Below are positions 1 through 8,660 of a stretch of DNA of 64,000 nt, in pieces. Made by a program: the position numbers and the translations under genes. Source of the stretch: Thermoplasmata archaeon UBA61 (lineage in GTDB: Archaea; Thermoplasmatota; Thermoplasmata; Lutacidiplasmatales; UBA184); the NCBI GenBank assembly GCA_002503985.1, contig DASW01000002.1, positions 1 to 64,000 on the forward strand. Direction: 5' to 3'. Numbering within the stretch: the stretch's first letter is position 1; every line of letters begins with the position of its first letter. The notes beneath the pieces were generated by a model. The model was given only the letters and a program-made list of their open reading frames with translations, had not been told where the DNA came from and did not search any database.

Positions 1-113
1 GAGCCGATGGCGCTCGCGTAGGCGAGGATGCGGTGCTGTTCGGGGGAGAGCGACTCGAGCGGCGGATTCGAGCCGCCGGCCGGAGGACGCTCTCCTGTCG
101 CTCGGTCCGCCAT
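1..113 (-). CDS. N-terminal fragment of an unknown protein, cut by the window edge
   Basis: Only the first 37 codons lie in the window. The ATG is at 113 and the frame runs off the left edge. The peptide begins MADRATGERPP and continues with a short stretch (LSPEQHRILAYASAIG) that resembles the helix after the nucleotide-binding domain in large AAA/TPR signalling ATPases, but this is too little to assign a function. A TATA-like element on the minus strand (TTTAAC, about 141-148) sits about 30 bases upstream of the ATG, as expected for a leaderless archaeal transcript. It is divergent from the small membrane protein gene that starts at 223. Confidence 0.5.
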   Translation of the reverse strand, partial: MADRATGERPPAGGSNPPLESLSPEQHRILAYASAIG

Positions 114-222
114 CGTCTCCGTGACAACCGTCGGACGGAGTTAAACACCTACCTGCGAATTGTTCCCGACCATCGGTCATCCCGCAAGGGTTATCTAACG
201 CTCCTCAGGTCGGCGGCGCGCG

Positions 223-486
223 ATGGCAACAGCCGAGCCGACGGTCCCTTCCTCCCCGCCCTCCCGCCTTCGCGGGATGTCGGTCACTCGAAAGGTCTCC
301 TTCTGGGGCTTCGCGACCTTGGTGGTCCTCGCCGTGGCTTTCTACGTCTGGTGGGGCGTCGCGTTCGGGGTCTGGATCGACAACGGGGTGTACGCCGTGA
401 CGATCACGCTGCTCCTGTTCGGTCTCGCGGGGATGTGGCTCGTGATGCCAAACCCCCCGTCTTCTCCGCCCGCGCCGCGCTCCTAG
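223..486 (+). CDS. small two-helix membrane protein, hypothetical
   Basis: This 87-residue protein has a polar, Pro/Ser-rich N-terminus (about 1-25), a hydrophobic segment at about 27-50 (FWGFATLVVLAVAFYVWW), a short loop, and a second hydrophobic segment at about 53-75, then a Pro-rich tail. It looks like a small inner-membrane protein with both ends on the same side. The ATG at 223 is about 30 bases after TTATCTAA (about 189-196), which supports a leaderless start. No family is recognised. It ends 14 bases before the stop of the convergent proS. Confidence 0.65.
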   Translation: MATAEPTVPSSPPSRLRGMSVTRKVSFWGFATLVVLAVAFYVWWGVAFGVWIDNGVYAVTITLLLFGLAGMWLVMPNPPSSPPAPRS

Positions 487-500
487 GCGGGACGCTCGGC

Positions 501-1928
501 TCAGAGAGAGCGCCCGGCCAGCGCCCAACGAACCCCGGTGCTCGACCCGCACGAGATGCAGGCGGACGGGGCGTCGAGCTCGAGGGGAAGCTCGCTCTCC
601 GGGGTCCCGAGAAGCCCGCCTTCCACGGCCGTCTCGACCGCGTGGCCACACTCTTCCGAACCGCACCAGCCGAGAATCCCCACGTGCGAGAACGCCTTCA
701 GCTCGTCCAGGGAACGAACGACCTGGAACTCGTCTCGGAAGGCCGCGAGAGCCCGGTCATAGAGCGCCCGGTCGAACTCCTGTAGGAAAGTGTCGACGTC
801 CCGCTCGAGGGTCCCGAGAGCGACGGTCTGCTTTCGCCCGAGACGGTCGACCGCGGTCGCGGTCCGGGCGGCCGCCTCCCGGCGACCGACCTCGAGCCGA
901 ACGGGCACGCCCTGGAGCTCCCAGCGGTAGTACTTGGCCCCCGGCCTCTCGTCCCCCGCGTCGAGGTGGACCCGGCGACCGTGCGTACGGAGCCGTTCGA
1001 CGATCTCGCTCGCGGTCGTCTCGGGCCCCGGTCCGGCCCCGGTGCTGGGGATCGGGACGATGACGACCTCGTAGGGGGCGACCGAGCTCGGGAGGACCGC
1101 TCCCTTCTGGTCTCCGTGGACCGCCACGATGGCGCCGAGCAGGCGTTCCGAGAGCCCGAACGTCGTCTGGTGCACGAGCCGCTGAGCGCCCTCGGCGTCC
1201 TCGTACCGGATGCCGTACGGCCCCGAGAAGTTCTCCCGGTAGTGGTGGACGCTGCCGATCTGCAGGGTCCGGCCCGCGCCGACCGGGATGTCGAACGCGA
1301 CGGAGTAGGCGGCGCCCGGGAACTTGTCCCAATCCGGTCGGCGGACGGCCACGTACGGGAGCGCGAACGCCTTCGCCATCCGACCGAACGCCTCCAGGTT
1401 GGAGCGTACTCGTCGGTCGGCCGCCGCCTCGTCGACCTGGCAGGTGTGTTCCTCGAAGAAGTGGATCTCGCGGACCCGCAGGAACGGCCGGGTCGTCTTC
1501 GTCTCGTAGCGGAACGTGTTCACGATCTGGTAGACGTTCAGCGGAAGGTCCCGGTGGGACCGGACCCAGAGCGCGAAGATGGGGTACATCGCGGTCTCGC
1601 TGGTCGGGCGGAGGACGAGGGGAATGTCGAGCTCGGAGAGCCCTCCCTTCGTGACCCAGTAGACCTGGGCGTCGAACCCTTTGATGTGCTCCTTTTCCTT
1701 CGCGAACTCGTTCGCCGGAATGAGCGCCGGGAACTCGACCGGGGATGACCCGGTCACCTCGATCTCCCGAACGAGGACCTCATCGAGGTGACGGCGGGCG
1801 AGGAACCCGTAGGGGGTCCAGACGTTCATGCCCTTCACGCCGTAGCGTTTGTCGGTGAGGTTCGCCGCGTCCACGACGGCGAGGTACCAGTCGATGAACG
1901 CGGCCTTCTTGTCCGGAAGCTCGGGCAT
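501..1928 (-). CDS. proS: prolyl-tRNA synthetase, archaeal/eukaryotic type
   Basis: Charges tRNA-Pro with proline in the cytoplasm. The 475-residue product has the length of archaeal class II ProRS. It shows the class II core (LRPTSETAMYPIFALW and FRYETK near 110-150, then GRTLQIGSVHHY), the anticodon-binding domain, and the C-terminal zinc domain of the archaeal type with CGSEEC and CISC near the end. The frame stays open well upstream, but MPELPDKKAAFIDWY matches the family start, and a TATA-like element (CTTATA on the minus strand, about 1959-1964) sits about 32 bases before this ATG, so the longer frame is rejected. It is divergent from the DUF373 gene. Confidence 0.96.
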   Translation of the reverse strand: MPELPDKKAAFIDWYLAVVDAANLTDKRYGVKGMNVWTPYGFLARRHLDEVLVREIEVTGSSPVEFPALIPANEFAKEKEHIKGFDAQVYWVTKGGLSELDIPLVLRPTSETAMYPIFALWVRSHRDLPLNVYQIVNTFRYETKTTRPFLRVREIHFFEEHTCQVDEAAADRRVRSNLEAFGRMAKAFALPYVAVRRPDWDKFPGAAYSVAFDIPVGAGRTLQIGSVHHYRENFSGPYGIRYEDAEGAQRLVHQTTFGLSERLLGAIVAVHGDQKGAVLPSSVAPYEVVIVPIPSTGAGPGPETTASEIVERLRTHGRRVHLDAGDERPGAKYYRWELQGVPVRLEVGRREAAARTATAVDRLGRKQTVALGTLERDVDTFLQEFDRALYDRALAAFRDEFQVVRSLDELKAFSHVGILGWCGSEECGHAVETAVEGGLLGTPESELPLELDAPSACISCGSSTGVRWALAGRSL

Positions 1929-2112
1929 GAGGAACGGGGAAAGGGGGGCACCGGGAGTATAAGCGTATAGGCCCGGAGCAGCACGGTTTGCCCCCCGGGT
2001 TCCCGGGCCGCGTCGAGCGGACGTCCGCGGTGGGCCAGAGCCGTACGGACGCGAAGGTCGACACCAATGAACGCAAGCTGTTAAGCCGAGAGTGAGCCAT
2101 GTAACGCGAGCC

Positions 2113-3198
2113 ATGCGCCTCGTCGTCTGCATCGACCGGGACGACGACCTCGGCCGCAAGGCCTCGGTCGCCGGGCCGGTCGTCGGCCGGGCCGCCGTCG
2201 TCGACGCCGCCGTCCGGCTCGCGACGGTGGACGCCGAAGATTCCGACACGAACGCGATCTTCGCGTCGGTGGGCCTCCTGGATGAGCTCAAGGGCGCCGG
2301 CGAGGAAGCCGAGGTTTGCATCCTGACCGGCTCCCCGAAGGTCGGGATTCTGTCCGACCGGCGGGTCGCCGACCAGTTCGACCGTGTCCTCGCTCAGCTC
2401 CACGCGACCTCGGCCTACCTCGTCAGCGACGGGGCGGAGGACGAGTACCTGTTCCCGATCATTGCCTCGCGGGTGCGGGTCGATGGGGTCCGTCGGGTCT
2501 ACGTCCGCCAGAATGCGAGCATCGAGTCGACCTACTACACCATCGTCCGGGCGATGAAGGACCCGAAGCTCCGGGCGAAGACGATCCTGCCGGTGGCGAT
2601 CGTCCTTCTCATCCTCGGGATCGCCGCGGCCGGCAACGTCCTGATCTGGGGGTTCATCGGGCTCGCGATCGTGCTGGGCATCTACCTCATCTTCTGGACG
2701 TTCGACATCGACGAGGCGTTCATCGACTCCGTCCGCTCCGCGTCGACCGACATCCGCCAAGGCTCGGTCGCGTTCGGCTTCGGCCTGTTTTCGCTCGCTC
2801 TCGTCGGAGTGGGCTTCCTGACCGGCTACAACACGTACTACTCCAACCTCACCCAACCCGACATCCTCAGGGCTCTCTTCTTCATCCAGGCCGGGCTACT
2901 CTACTGGATCCTGGCCGCCATCATCTGGGAGACGGGCCGGGCCATCCGACGTCGGTTCGCCCGGGGCCGCTTCCCGCGGACGTACGCGGTGGCCGGGACG
3001 TCGATCGTAGGGATCGGCGCCGTGAGCTATGGGATTGTCTTCCTAGTCCGGTATCTGGAAGGGACGGCCCCGGTCCCCCAGCTGGCCTCCACCGTCGTCC
3101 TGATTGTCATCGGCTTCGGACTCGTGATCGGAGCCGGGGTCCTGCAGCAGTACTTCAAGTCGGTCGCCCGGCGGGCCGTGGCCGAACCGACCGCGTAG
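2113..3198 (+). CDS. DUF373-family archaeal membrane protein
   Basis: This 361-residue protein belongs to the archaeal DUF373 family, whose function is not established. The N-terminal half is soluble and starts MRLVVCIDRDDDLG, with a conserved SPKVG segment near residue 75 and SDGAEDEY near residue 108. The C-terminal half has about six hydrophobic segments between residues 155 and 350. An in-frame GTG lies 21 bases upstream, but the ATG at 2113 fits the family start and lies about 30 bases after TTAAG (about 2080), so it is preferred. The family assignment rests on the N-terminal motif and the soluble-plus-membrane layout. Confidence 0.88.
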   Translation: MRLVVCIDRDDDLGRKASVAGPVVGRAAVVDAAVRLATVDAEDSDTNAIFASVGLLDELKGAGEEAEVCILTGSPKVGILSDRRVADQFDRVLAQLHATSAYLVSDGAEDEYLFPIIASRVRVDGVRRVYVRQNASIESTYYTIVRAMKDPKLRAKTILPVAIVLLILGIAAAGNVLIWGFIGLAIVLGIYLIFWTFDIDEAFIDSVRSASTDIRQGSVAFGFGLFSLALVGVGFLTGYNTYYSNLTQPDILRALFFIQAGLLYWILAAIIWETGRAIRRRFARGRFPRTYAVAGTSIVGIGAVSYGIVFLVRYLEGTAPVPQLASTVVLIVIGFGLVIGAGVLQQYFKSVARRAVAEPTA

Positions 3199-3222
3199 AC
3201 CGCCGTCGGTCAGCGAGCCCGT

Positions 3223-3837
3223 CTATCGGATCGGCACGAGGTCCGCGACCCGTTCCAGGTCGGCGAGAGGGACGTCCAGGCCCGAGCGCGTACGCAGGGT
3301 CTCTCGGATCGTGCTCACGCCGCGGCCGAACTCGGCCGCCTTCGTGGCCAGGGCGGCGAGGTCCTCCCAGTAGTTCCAGGGGAACACGACCCAGACCCAG
3401 CCCGCCCGGGGAATCTCCTCGGCGAAGTAGGTCGGAAGGAACTTGGAGTGCGCGATGTGCAGGAACGCCGCGGTCTCGAGGCGGGCCGGATGCTGTTCTG
3501 CGACATGGGCGGTGGCCAGCGAGAGACTCTCCCCGGTGTCGGTGATGTCGTCCACGACCAGGACCTTCTGGCCCTCGACCGGCCCGCTCAATCCCTCGGT
3601 GAGCTTCGCGGTCCCATCCGGCGTGGCGGTCACGCCCCAGTGCTGGGCGCGGACGGAAACCAAGCGGCGCACGCCGAGACGGTCGCAGAGGAGCCGGCTC
3701 GGGACCCACCCCCCACGGGTGAGGGCTATGATGATCTCAGGGACCGCCTGCGCGGAGCGAATACGCTCCGCGAGGCGGTCGGCCCAACGGTCGACGTCGG
3801 ACCAAGTGGTTAGGCGACAGCGGGGGAGGTCGGCCAT
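3223..3837 (-). CDS. phosphoribosyltransferase (purine salvage type)
   Basis: This 204-residue cytoplasmic enzyme has the type I phosphoribosyltransferase fold. The PRPP-binding motif is clear at about residues 113-125 (VLVVDDITDTGES), with an upstream ALTRGGWVPSR loop near residue 40 typical of the hypoxanthine/xanthine-guanine group. It most likely joins a purine base to PRPP. The exact base cannot be read from the sequence. It lies between DUF373 (convergent, 24-base gap) and glutamate dehydrogenase (same strand, 45-base gap), and could be read through from the latter. Confidence 0.85.
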   Translation of the reverse strand: MADLPRCRLTTWSDVDRWADRLAERIRSAQAVPEIIIALTRGGWVPSRLLCDRLGVRRLVSVRAQHWGVTATPDGTAKLTEGLSGPVEGQKVLVVDDITDTGESLSLATAHVAEQHPARLETAAFLHIAHSKFLPTYFAEEIPRAGWVWVVFPWNYWEDLAALATKAAEFGRGVSTIRETLRTRSGLDVPLADLERVADLVPIR

Positions 3838-3882
3838 CCGGTGGTCGACCCCGCCCCGCCCTTTTCTCTCTTGCGTTCCTTC

Positions 3883-5145
3883 CTACGGGTAGATGCCCCG
3901 GAGCCGGATCGCCTCGGCGACCCGCTGGATCGCGAGGACGTACGCGGCCGTCCGGTTGTGCACCTTGCGCTCCACAGCGATCTTGTGGACGTCGTTGTAC
4001 GACTGGACCATCACCCGCTCGAGGCGCTGGTTGACCTCGGCGAGGGGCCAGAAGTACCCCTGGATGTCCTGGGCCCACTCGAAGTAGCTGACGGTGACCC
4101 CGCCTGCGTTCGCGAGGATGTCCGGGAGCACGGTGATCTTCTTCTGGAAGAAGATCGTGTCCGCCTCGGGGAGGGTCGGGCCGTTCGCCGCCTCGCCGAT
4201 GAGCTTCGCCTGGACCTTGTCGGCGTTCTTCGCGGTGAGCTGGTTCTCGAGCGCCGCGGGGACTAGGATGTCCACCTTGAGCTCAAGAAGCTCCTCGTTC
4301 GAGATCGCCTTCGCGCCCGGGAAACCGACCACCGAGCCGTTCTTCGCCTTGTACTCCTCGAGCGCGTGGGGGTTGAAGCCGTCCGCCTTGTAGATCCCGC
4401 CCTTCGAGTCAGAGGCCGCAACGATCTTCGCGCCCTGCTCGTCGTTCAGGATGTTCGCGCAGACGCTGCCCGCGTTCCCGTATCCCTGGACCGCGACCGT
4501 CCCGTTCTTCACGCGAACACCGGCATGGGTCGCCGCTTCGCGGATAGTGTAGGCGCAGCCGCGCCCGGTCGCCTCTCCGCGGCCTTCGCTGCCGCCGAGG
4601 GCAATCGGCTTGCCCGTCACGACGCCCGGCACGGAGTACCCCTTCAGCATCGAGTACGTGTCCATGATCCAGGCCATTGTCTGGCCGTCAGTGTAGACGT
4701 CAGGCGCCGGAATGTCCCTCTCGGGCCCGATGATGCCGGAGATCTCGGTCGCGAAGCGCCGGGTGAGGCGCTCGAGCTCGCCCTTCGACATGTGCTTCGG
4801 GTCGCAGATGACGCCGCCCTTGGCGCCGCCGTACGGGATGTTGACCACGGCGCACTTCCAGGTCATCCACGCTGCGAGCGCCCGCACCTCGTCGAGCGAT
4901 ACCTGCGGGTGGTAGCGGATACCGCCCTTGCAGGGCCCGCGCGCCATGTTGTACTGGACCCGGTAGCCGGTGTACACGTGGTACCCCCCGTCGTCCATCC
5001 GGACCGGGAAGTTGACCGTGAGCTCCCGCTTCGGGTGCTTTAGGACCTCTCGCATGCCGCTGTCGAGACTCAGTAGGTCTGCGACAATGTCCACCTGTCT
5101 CTTCGCCGTCTCAAACGGATTGGCTGTTGAACCGCTGTTCACCAT
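3883..5145 (-). CDS. gdhA: glutamate dehydrogenase (Glu/Leu/Phe/Val family)
   Basis: Catalyses the reversible oxidative deamination of glutamate to 2-oxoglutarate and ammonia with NAD(P). The 420 residues match the hexameric family. Visible motifs are GPCKGGIRYHP with the substrate lysine near residue 73, PYGGAKGG near 110, and a Rossmann segment VAVQGYGNAGS near 220. The frame is open upstream, but the ATG at 5145 has a strong Shine-Dalgarno (GGAGGT, 5154-5159) eight bases away, and a TATA-like CAAGTATC lies further up near 5190, so this mRNA is leadered. It is probably the outlet for the proline-to-glutamate route encoded at 54.5-59.5 kb. Confidence 0.95.
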   Translation of the reverse strand: MVNSGSTANPFETAKRQVDIVADLLSLDSGMREVLKHPKRELTVNFPVRMDDGGYHVYTGYRVQYNMARGPCKGGIRYHPQVSLDEVRALAAWMTWKCAVVNIPYGGAKGGVICDPKHMSKGELERLTRRFATEISGIIGPERDIPAPDVYTDGQTMAWIMDTYSMLKGYSVPGVVTGKPIALGGSEGRGEATGRGCAYTIREAATHAGVRVKNGTVAVQGYGNAGSVCANILNDEQGAKIVAASDSKGGIYKADGFNPHALEEYKAKNGSVVGFPGAKAISNEELLELKVDILVPAALENQLTAKNADKVQAKLIGEAANGPTLPEADTIFFQKKITVLPDILANAGGVTVSYFEWAQDIQGYFWPLAEVNQRLERVMVQSYNDVHKIAVERKVHNRTAAYVLAIQRVAEAIRLRGIYP

Positions 5146-5269
5146 ACCCGAAACCTCCGGGTAGTCGAGGAGTTCGATTCCTGATACTTGAGGGTAACGT
5201 GGACCGCGTGAGGGTGCCGCATGGTTTCGACACAGAACGAACCTTACGACACGGGACAAAGCGGGCCGA

Positions 5270-6274
5270 TCAGAGGCGCCGGCGACTCCGTCGGACGAAT
5301 GGCTGCCAGCCCGCGGGCGGCATCGGCCGCTTGCGTCCGCCGTCCCCGAGCCAGGCGCCGCGCCCCGGGGCCACGCGGCCAATGACGGTGAGCCGGCCCC
5401 CGACGTTCCGGACAGCCCGCTGGGCTGCCGGGAACCCTCGTGCCGGGAGCGTGAGCAGGAGCTCGTAATCGCCCCCGTAGAGAGCGCGTCGTCGGCGTTC
5501 CGCCGCGGAAAGGTTCGGGTCCCGAAGGGCCGTGGTCAGGGGAAGTCGGTCTTCGTCGACCTCCACGCGGACATGGCTTGCCTCGGCGAGCAGGCGGGCG
5601 GCCTCTGCGAGGCCGTCGGACGTGTCGAGCATCGCGTGCGCCCACCGAACGAGCACCGCCCCCTCCGCTACGCGCGGGCGCACGTCGAGCATCGCGGAAA
5701 GGGCCCGCGGGTCAGGGCGTTGGGACGTATTCATCCGAGCGGCAGCAACGCCCCCACGCCCGACGGATCCGGTGGTCGCGAGCAGGTCCCCCGGGTGGGC
5801 CCCGGACCGTGGGGCGAGCGAACCTTCCCGGGCCCAGCCCACCACGCTGCTGACCACGGTGCGGACCGGTCCCGGCTTAGTGTCCCCTCCCACGAGCGAC
5901 ATCCCGAACCGCTCGGAGGTCCGCTCCGCGCCTCGAATGACCTCTTCGGCCCAATTCTGGGGGGTTCCGATGGGCACGACGATCGCGAGGAGGAGGGCCG
6001 CCGGCTGGGCTCCTTTGGCCGCGAGGTCCGAAAGGCTGACGCCGGCAGCGGCCGCCCCGACCTGCTGAGGCCGCGAGCGGGGAAGGAAGTGGGTCCCTTC
6101 CACGAGCGAGTCGATCGAGAGGACCGCGACCTTGCCGGGAGGGGGGCGAATGGCCGCCGCGTCGTCCCCCAGGGGGAGAAGACCCGTACGACCCGCCGGG
6201 AGCTCCCTCGCGAGCCAGTCGTGGAACCGTCGCTCGTCGATCGGCTGCGTCCGCGACGGGCGACGTCCGGTCAT
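5270..6274 (-). CDS. thiL: thiamine-monophosphate kinase
   Basis: Phosphorylates thiamine monophosphate to thiamine pyrophosphate with ATP. The 334-residue protein has the PurM/ThiL-type ATP-grasp-like fold. Characteristic motifs are LPLGDDAA near residue 35, DSLVEGTHF near 55, the Gly-rich VGGDTK near 128, MLDTSDGL near 215 and YGGDYELLL near 265. It starts only 7 bases after the stop of the upstream acyl-CoA dehydrogenase on the same strand, so the two are probably co-transcribed, although no functional link is obvious. Confidence 0.93.
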   Translation of the reverse strand: MTGRRPSRTQPIDERRFHDWLARELPAGRTGLLPLGDDAAAIRPPPGKVAVLSIDSLVEGTHFLPRSRPQQVGAAAAGVSLSDLAAKGAQPAALLLAIVVPIGTPQNWAEEVIRGAERTSERFGMSLVGGDTKPGPVRTVVSSVVGWAREGSLAPRSGAHPGDLLATTGSVGRGGVAAARMNTSQRPDPRALSAMLDVRPRVAEGAVLVRWAHAMLDTSDGLAEAARLLAEASHVRVEVDEDRLPLTTALRDPNLSAAERRRRALYGGDYELLLTLPARGFPAAQRAVRNVGGRLTVIGRVAPGRGAWLGDGGRKRPMPPAGWQPFVRRSRRRL

Positions 6275-6281
6275 CGGTCGC

Positions 6282-7472
6282 TTACTTGTACGGCAGGAAG
6301 TCCTTTCCGAGGAGTTCCCGACCGAGGATGATCCGCATGATGTTGAGCCCGCCCTCGGCCCCGACCATGTACGACATGATCCCCCGAAGCCCGAGTTCGA
6401 GGCCGACTTCCTTAGTGTACCCGGATGCGCCGTGCCACATCATTACCCGCTTCACGCATTCGAAGGCGATCTGAGGAGCCGCGAGCTTGACCGACGAGAC
6501 CACGCGGTCGACCTCGGAGCGGTGGGACGTGTCTCCTTTGAGGGTATACGTGTCGATGAGCCAGGCAGCTCGACGGACCTGCCACTTGACCGCTTCGAGC
6601 TGGGACCACAGGTCTGCGAGCTCGAACTGGATCGCCTCGAACTTGCCTAGGGGCTGGCCGAAGACCGACCGTTCCCGGATATACTTCGTCCCGGTCTCGA
6701 GCGCCCGCTCGGCGGCCCCGATGCACGCCGCGGCGACGTACGTCCGGGCGACCGAGAACCCACCCATGGCGAGACCGAACCCCTTCCCCTGGGTCCCGAG
6801 AAGGTACTTCTCCGGGACCCGAGCATCCTGGTAGGTCAGTCCACCGGTCGAGATGCCCATGCGACCCATGTTGTGGAACCGCTGGGTCGAGATCCCCTCG
6901 GTGTTGGTCGGGACGTAGAGGAAGTCGAAACCTCCCGCGGGGTCCTTCGCGAGCGTGAGGTGGCCGCCGCCCAATTCCTTCGCCTCCTCCGTGCCGGAGA
7001 TGAACGATTTCTCACCGTGCAGCACGAACGAGGTGCCCTCCCGACGGGCGGTGGTGTGCATGCCGGCGAGGTCGCTTCCCCCGGTCGGCTCCGTGCTAGC
7101 GATCCCGAGGAACGCCTTTCCGGCACAGACCGGTGGTAGGACCTCGCGCTTCGCCTCCTCCGTTCCGTGCAGGGAGAAGGCCGTGGACCACCCCGCCTCG
7201 AGCAGGAAGAAGACGGCGGTCGCCATGGAGGAGTCCCCGCGCCCGATCTCCTCGGCCGCGAGCTCGGTGAGGACCGCGGAGGCTCCCATCCCGCCGTACT
7301 CGACCGGCACGGGCATCGCGAGCAGGCCGAGGTCGGCCATTGCCGCGAGGACGTCGGAGGGGATCCGTCCCTCGGCGTCGATCTTCTGTTCGTTCGGCCG
7401 GAGGACCCGGTCCCCGAAACGACGGACCGCGGCCTGGAACGCCTGCTCCTCGTCGCTCAGCTCGAAATTCAT
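6282..7472 (-). CDS. acyl-CoA dehydrogenase
   Basis: A flavoprotein that introduces a double bond at C2-C3 of acyl-CoA and passes electrons to an electron-transfer flavoprotein. The 396 residues have the family layout: N-terminal helices (FELSDEEQAF), a middle beta domain with ITEPTGGSD-like ASTEPTGGSDLAGM near 130-142 and FISGTEEAK, and a C-terminal helical domain with RTYVAAACIGAAERAL and SVFGQPLGKFEAIQ. The expected catalytic glutamate is in GAEGGLNIMR near 370. The ATG at 7472 is about 31 bases after CTAAATC (7500-7506, minus strand), fitting a leaderless start, so the longer open frame is not used. Chain-length preference is unknown. Confidence 0.93.
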   Translation of the reverse strand: MNFELSDEEQAFQAAVRRFGDRVLRPNEQKIDAEGRIPSDVLAAMADLGLLAMPVPVEYGGMGASAVLTELAAEEIGRGDSSMATAVFFLLEAGWSTAFSLHGTEEAKREVLPPVCAGKAFLGIASTEPTGGSDLAGMHTTARREGTSFVLHGEKSFISGTEEAKELGGGHLTLAKDPAGGFDFLYVPTNTEGISTQRFHNMGRMGISTGGLTYQDARVPEKYLLGTQGKGFGLAMGGFSVARTYVAAACIGAAERALETGTKYIRERSVFGQPLGKFEAIQFELADLWSQLEAVKWQVRRAAWLIDTYTLKGDTSHRSEVDRVVSSVKLAAPQIAFECVKRVMMWHGASGYTKEVGLELGLRGIMSYMVGAEGGLNIMRIILGRELLGKDFLPYK

Positions 7473-7581
7473 GGTAACCGAGCGCCGACGCACGCGCCGG
7501 GATTTAGCGTATCCGCGGGCGCGGCCTCTCGCGGCAGTTCCTTTAACCTGGACGAACTTCGACCGCCCGGAGGAGTGACTC

Positions 7582-8604
7582 GTGCGGGTCCGCGTGGCCG
7601 TCAACGGGTTCGGGACGATTGGGAAGAGGGTCGCCGACGCGGTGGCGAAACAGCCGGACATGGAGCTCGTCGGCGTCGCCAAGACACGACCGAGCTACGA
7701 GGCCCGGCGCGCGATGGAGAAGGGGTATCCCATCTACATCACGGGCGGGGGGAAGCCCGAGGATTTCAAGTGCGCCGGCCTTCCCGTCGCCGGTACCATC
7801 CACGACCTCCTCGGTAAGGTCGACATCGTCGTAGACGCCGCCCCGGATAAGATCGGTCGGGAGAACCGGAAGCTCTACGAAGCAGCGGGGGTCCACGCGA
7901 TCTTCCAGGGCGGAGAGAAGGCGGACGTCGCCGAGGCTTCGTTCAGCTCGCTCGCGAACTACGCCGCGTGCCGCGGCAAGCGGACCCTGCGGGTCGTCTC
8001 GTGCAATACGACGGGCATCGCACGCGCCGCCGCCATTCTTCGGGAAGGTTGGGGGATTGACCACTGGGAGGTCACGATCGTCCGCCGGGCCGCCGACCCC
8101 GCGGAGACGAAGAAGGGACCGATCAACGGGATCATGCCCACGTTCCAGCTGCCGTCCCACCACGGTCCCGACGTGCTGACGATCCTCCCCGAGCTTCACA
8201 TCGCGACCCTGGCCGTCGTGGTCCCGACGACCCTCATGCACGTTCACGTGAACCACGTCCGTCTGACCCGGGCGCCTAAGGACGCCACCGAGGTCACGGA
8301 CACCTTCCGCAAGGCCCCGCGGTTCCGGGTCTTCGCCCCTTGGGAGCACGTGGATGGGACCCCTCAGGTGATGGAGTACGCGCGGGACCGCGGGCTCGGC
8401 TTCAACGACATGATGGAGAACGTTCTCTGGGACGAGGGGTTCCGCATGGACGGTCGGGACGCCTACTTCTTCCAGGCGATCCATCAGGAATCGATCGTGG
8501 TGCCGGAGAACGTGGACGCGATTCGGGCGTCCCTCGACCTCGAGGTCGACGGTCGCGCGTCGATCGCGAAGACCGACCTCGCCCTCGGGCTCAGCCGGGC
8601 TTAG
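7582..8604 (+). CDS. gap: glyceraldehyde-3-phosphate dehydrogenase, archaeal (type II)
   Basis: Phosphorylating GAPDH, used in archaea mainly in gluconeogenesis. The 340-residue protein has the archaeal Rossmann start VAVNGFGTIGKRV, the family-typical KTRPSYEA segment and the catalytic cysteine at residue 141 in SCNTTG. It starts with GTG, preceded by GGAGG nine bases away, with a TATA-like CTTTAAC at about 7550-7557. It is divergent from the acyl-CoA dehydrogenase, with about 110 bases between the two starts. Confidence 0.96.
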   Translation: MRVRVAVNGFGTIGKRVADAVAKQPDMELVGVAKTRPSYEARRAMEKGYPIYITGGGKPEDFKCAGLPVAGTIHDLLGKVDIVVDAAPDKIGRENRKLYEAAGVHAIFQGGEKADVAEASFSSLANYAACRGKRTLRVVSCNTTGIARAAAILREGWGIDHWEVTIVRRAADPAETKKGPINGIMPTFQLPSHHGPDVLTILPELHIATLAVVVPTTLMHVHVNHVRLTRAPKDATEVTDTFRKAPRFRVFAPWEHVDGTPQVMEYARDRGLGFNDMMENVLWDEGFRMDGRDAYFFQAIHQESIVVPENVDAIRASLDLEVDGRASIAKTDLALGLSRA

Positions 8605-8660
8605 CCACCATCCGTTCGCGTCCGGAGCCGGGTTATCTCATCCGCCCCGGTGGGACGGCC

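Noticed and set aside
33..785. Long plus-strand frame opposite proS and across the first genes
   Set aside because: It is an antisense shadow of GC-rich coding DNA with no domain; real genes occupy both ends.
501..2321. The long upstream extension of the prolyl-tRNA synthetase frame
   Set aside because: It overlaps the DUF373 coding region and its promoter; the family start and a TATA element point to 1928.
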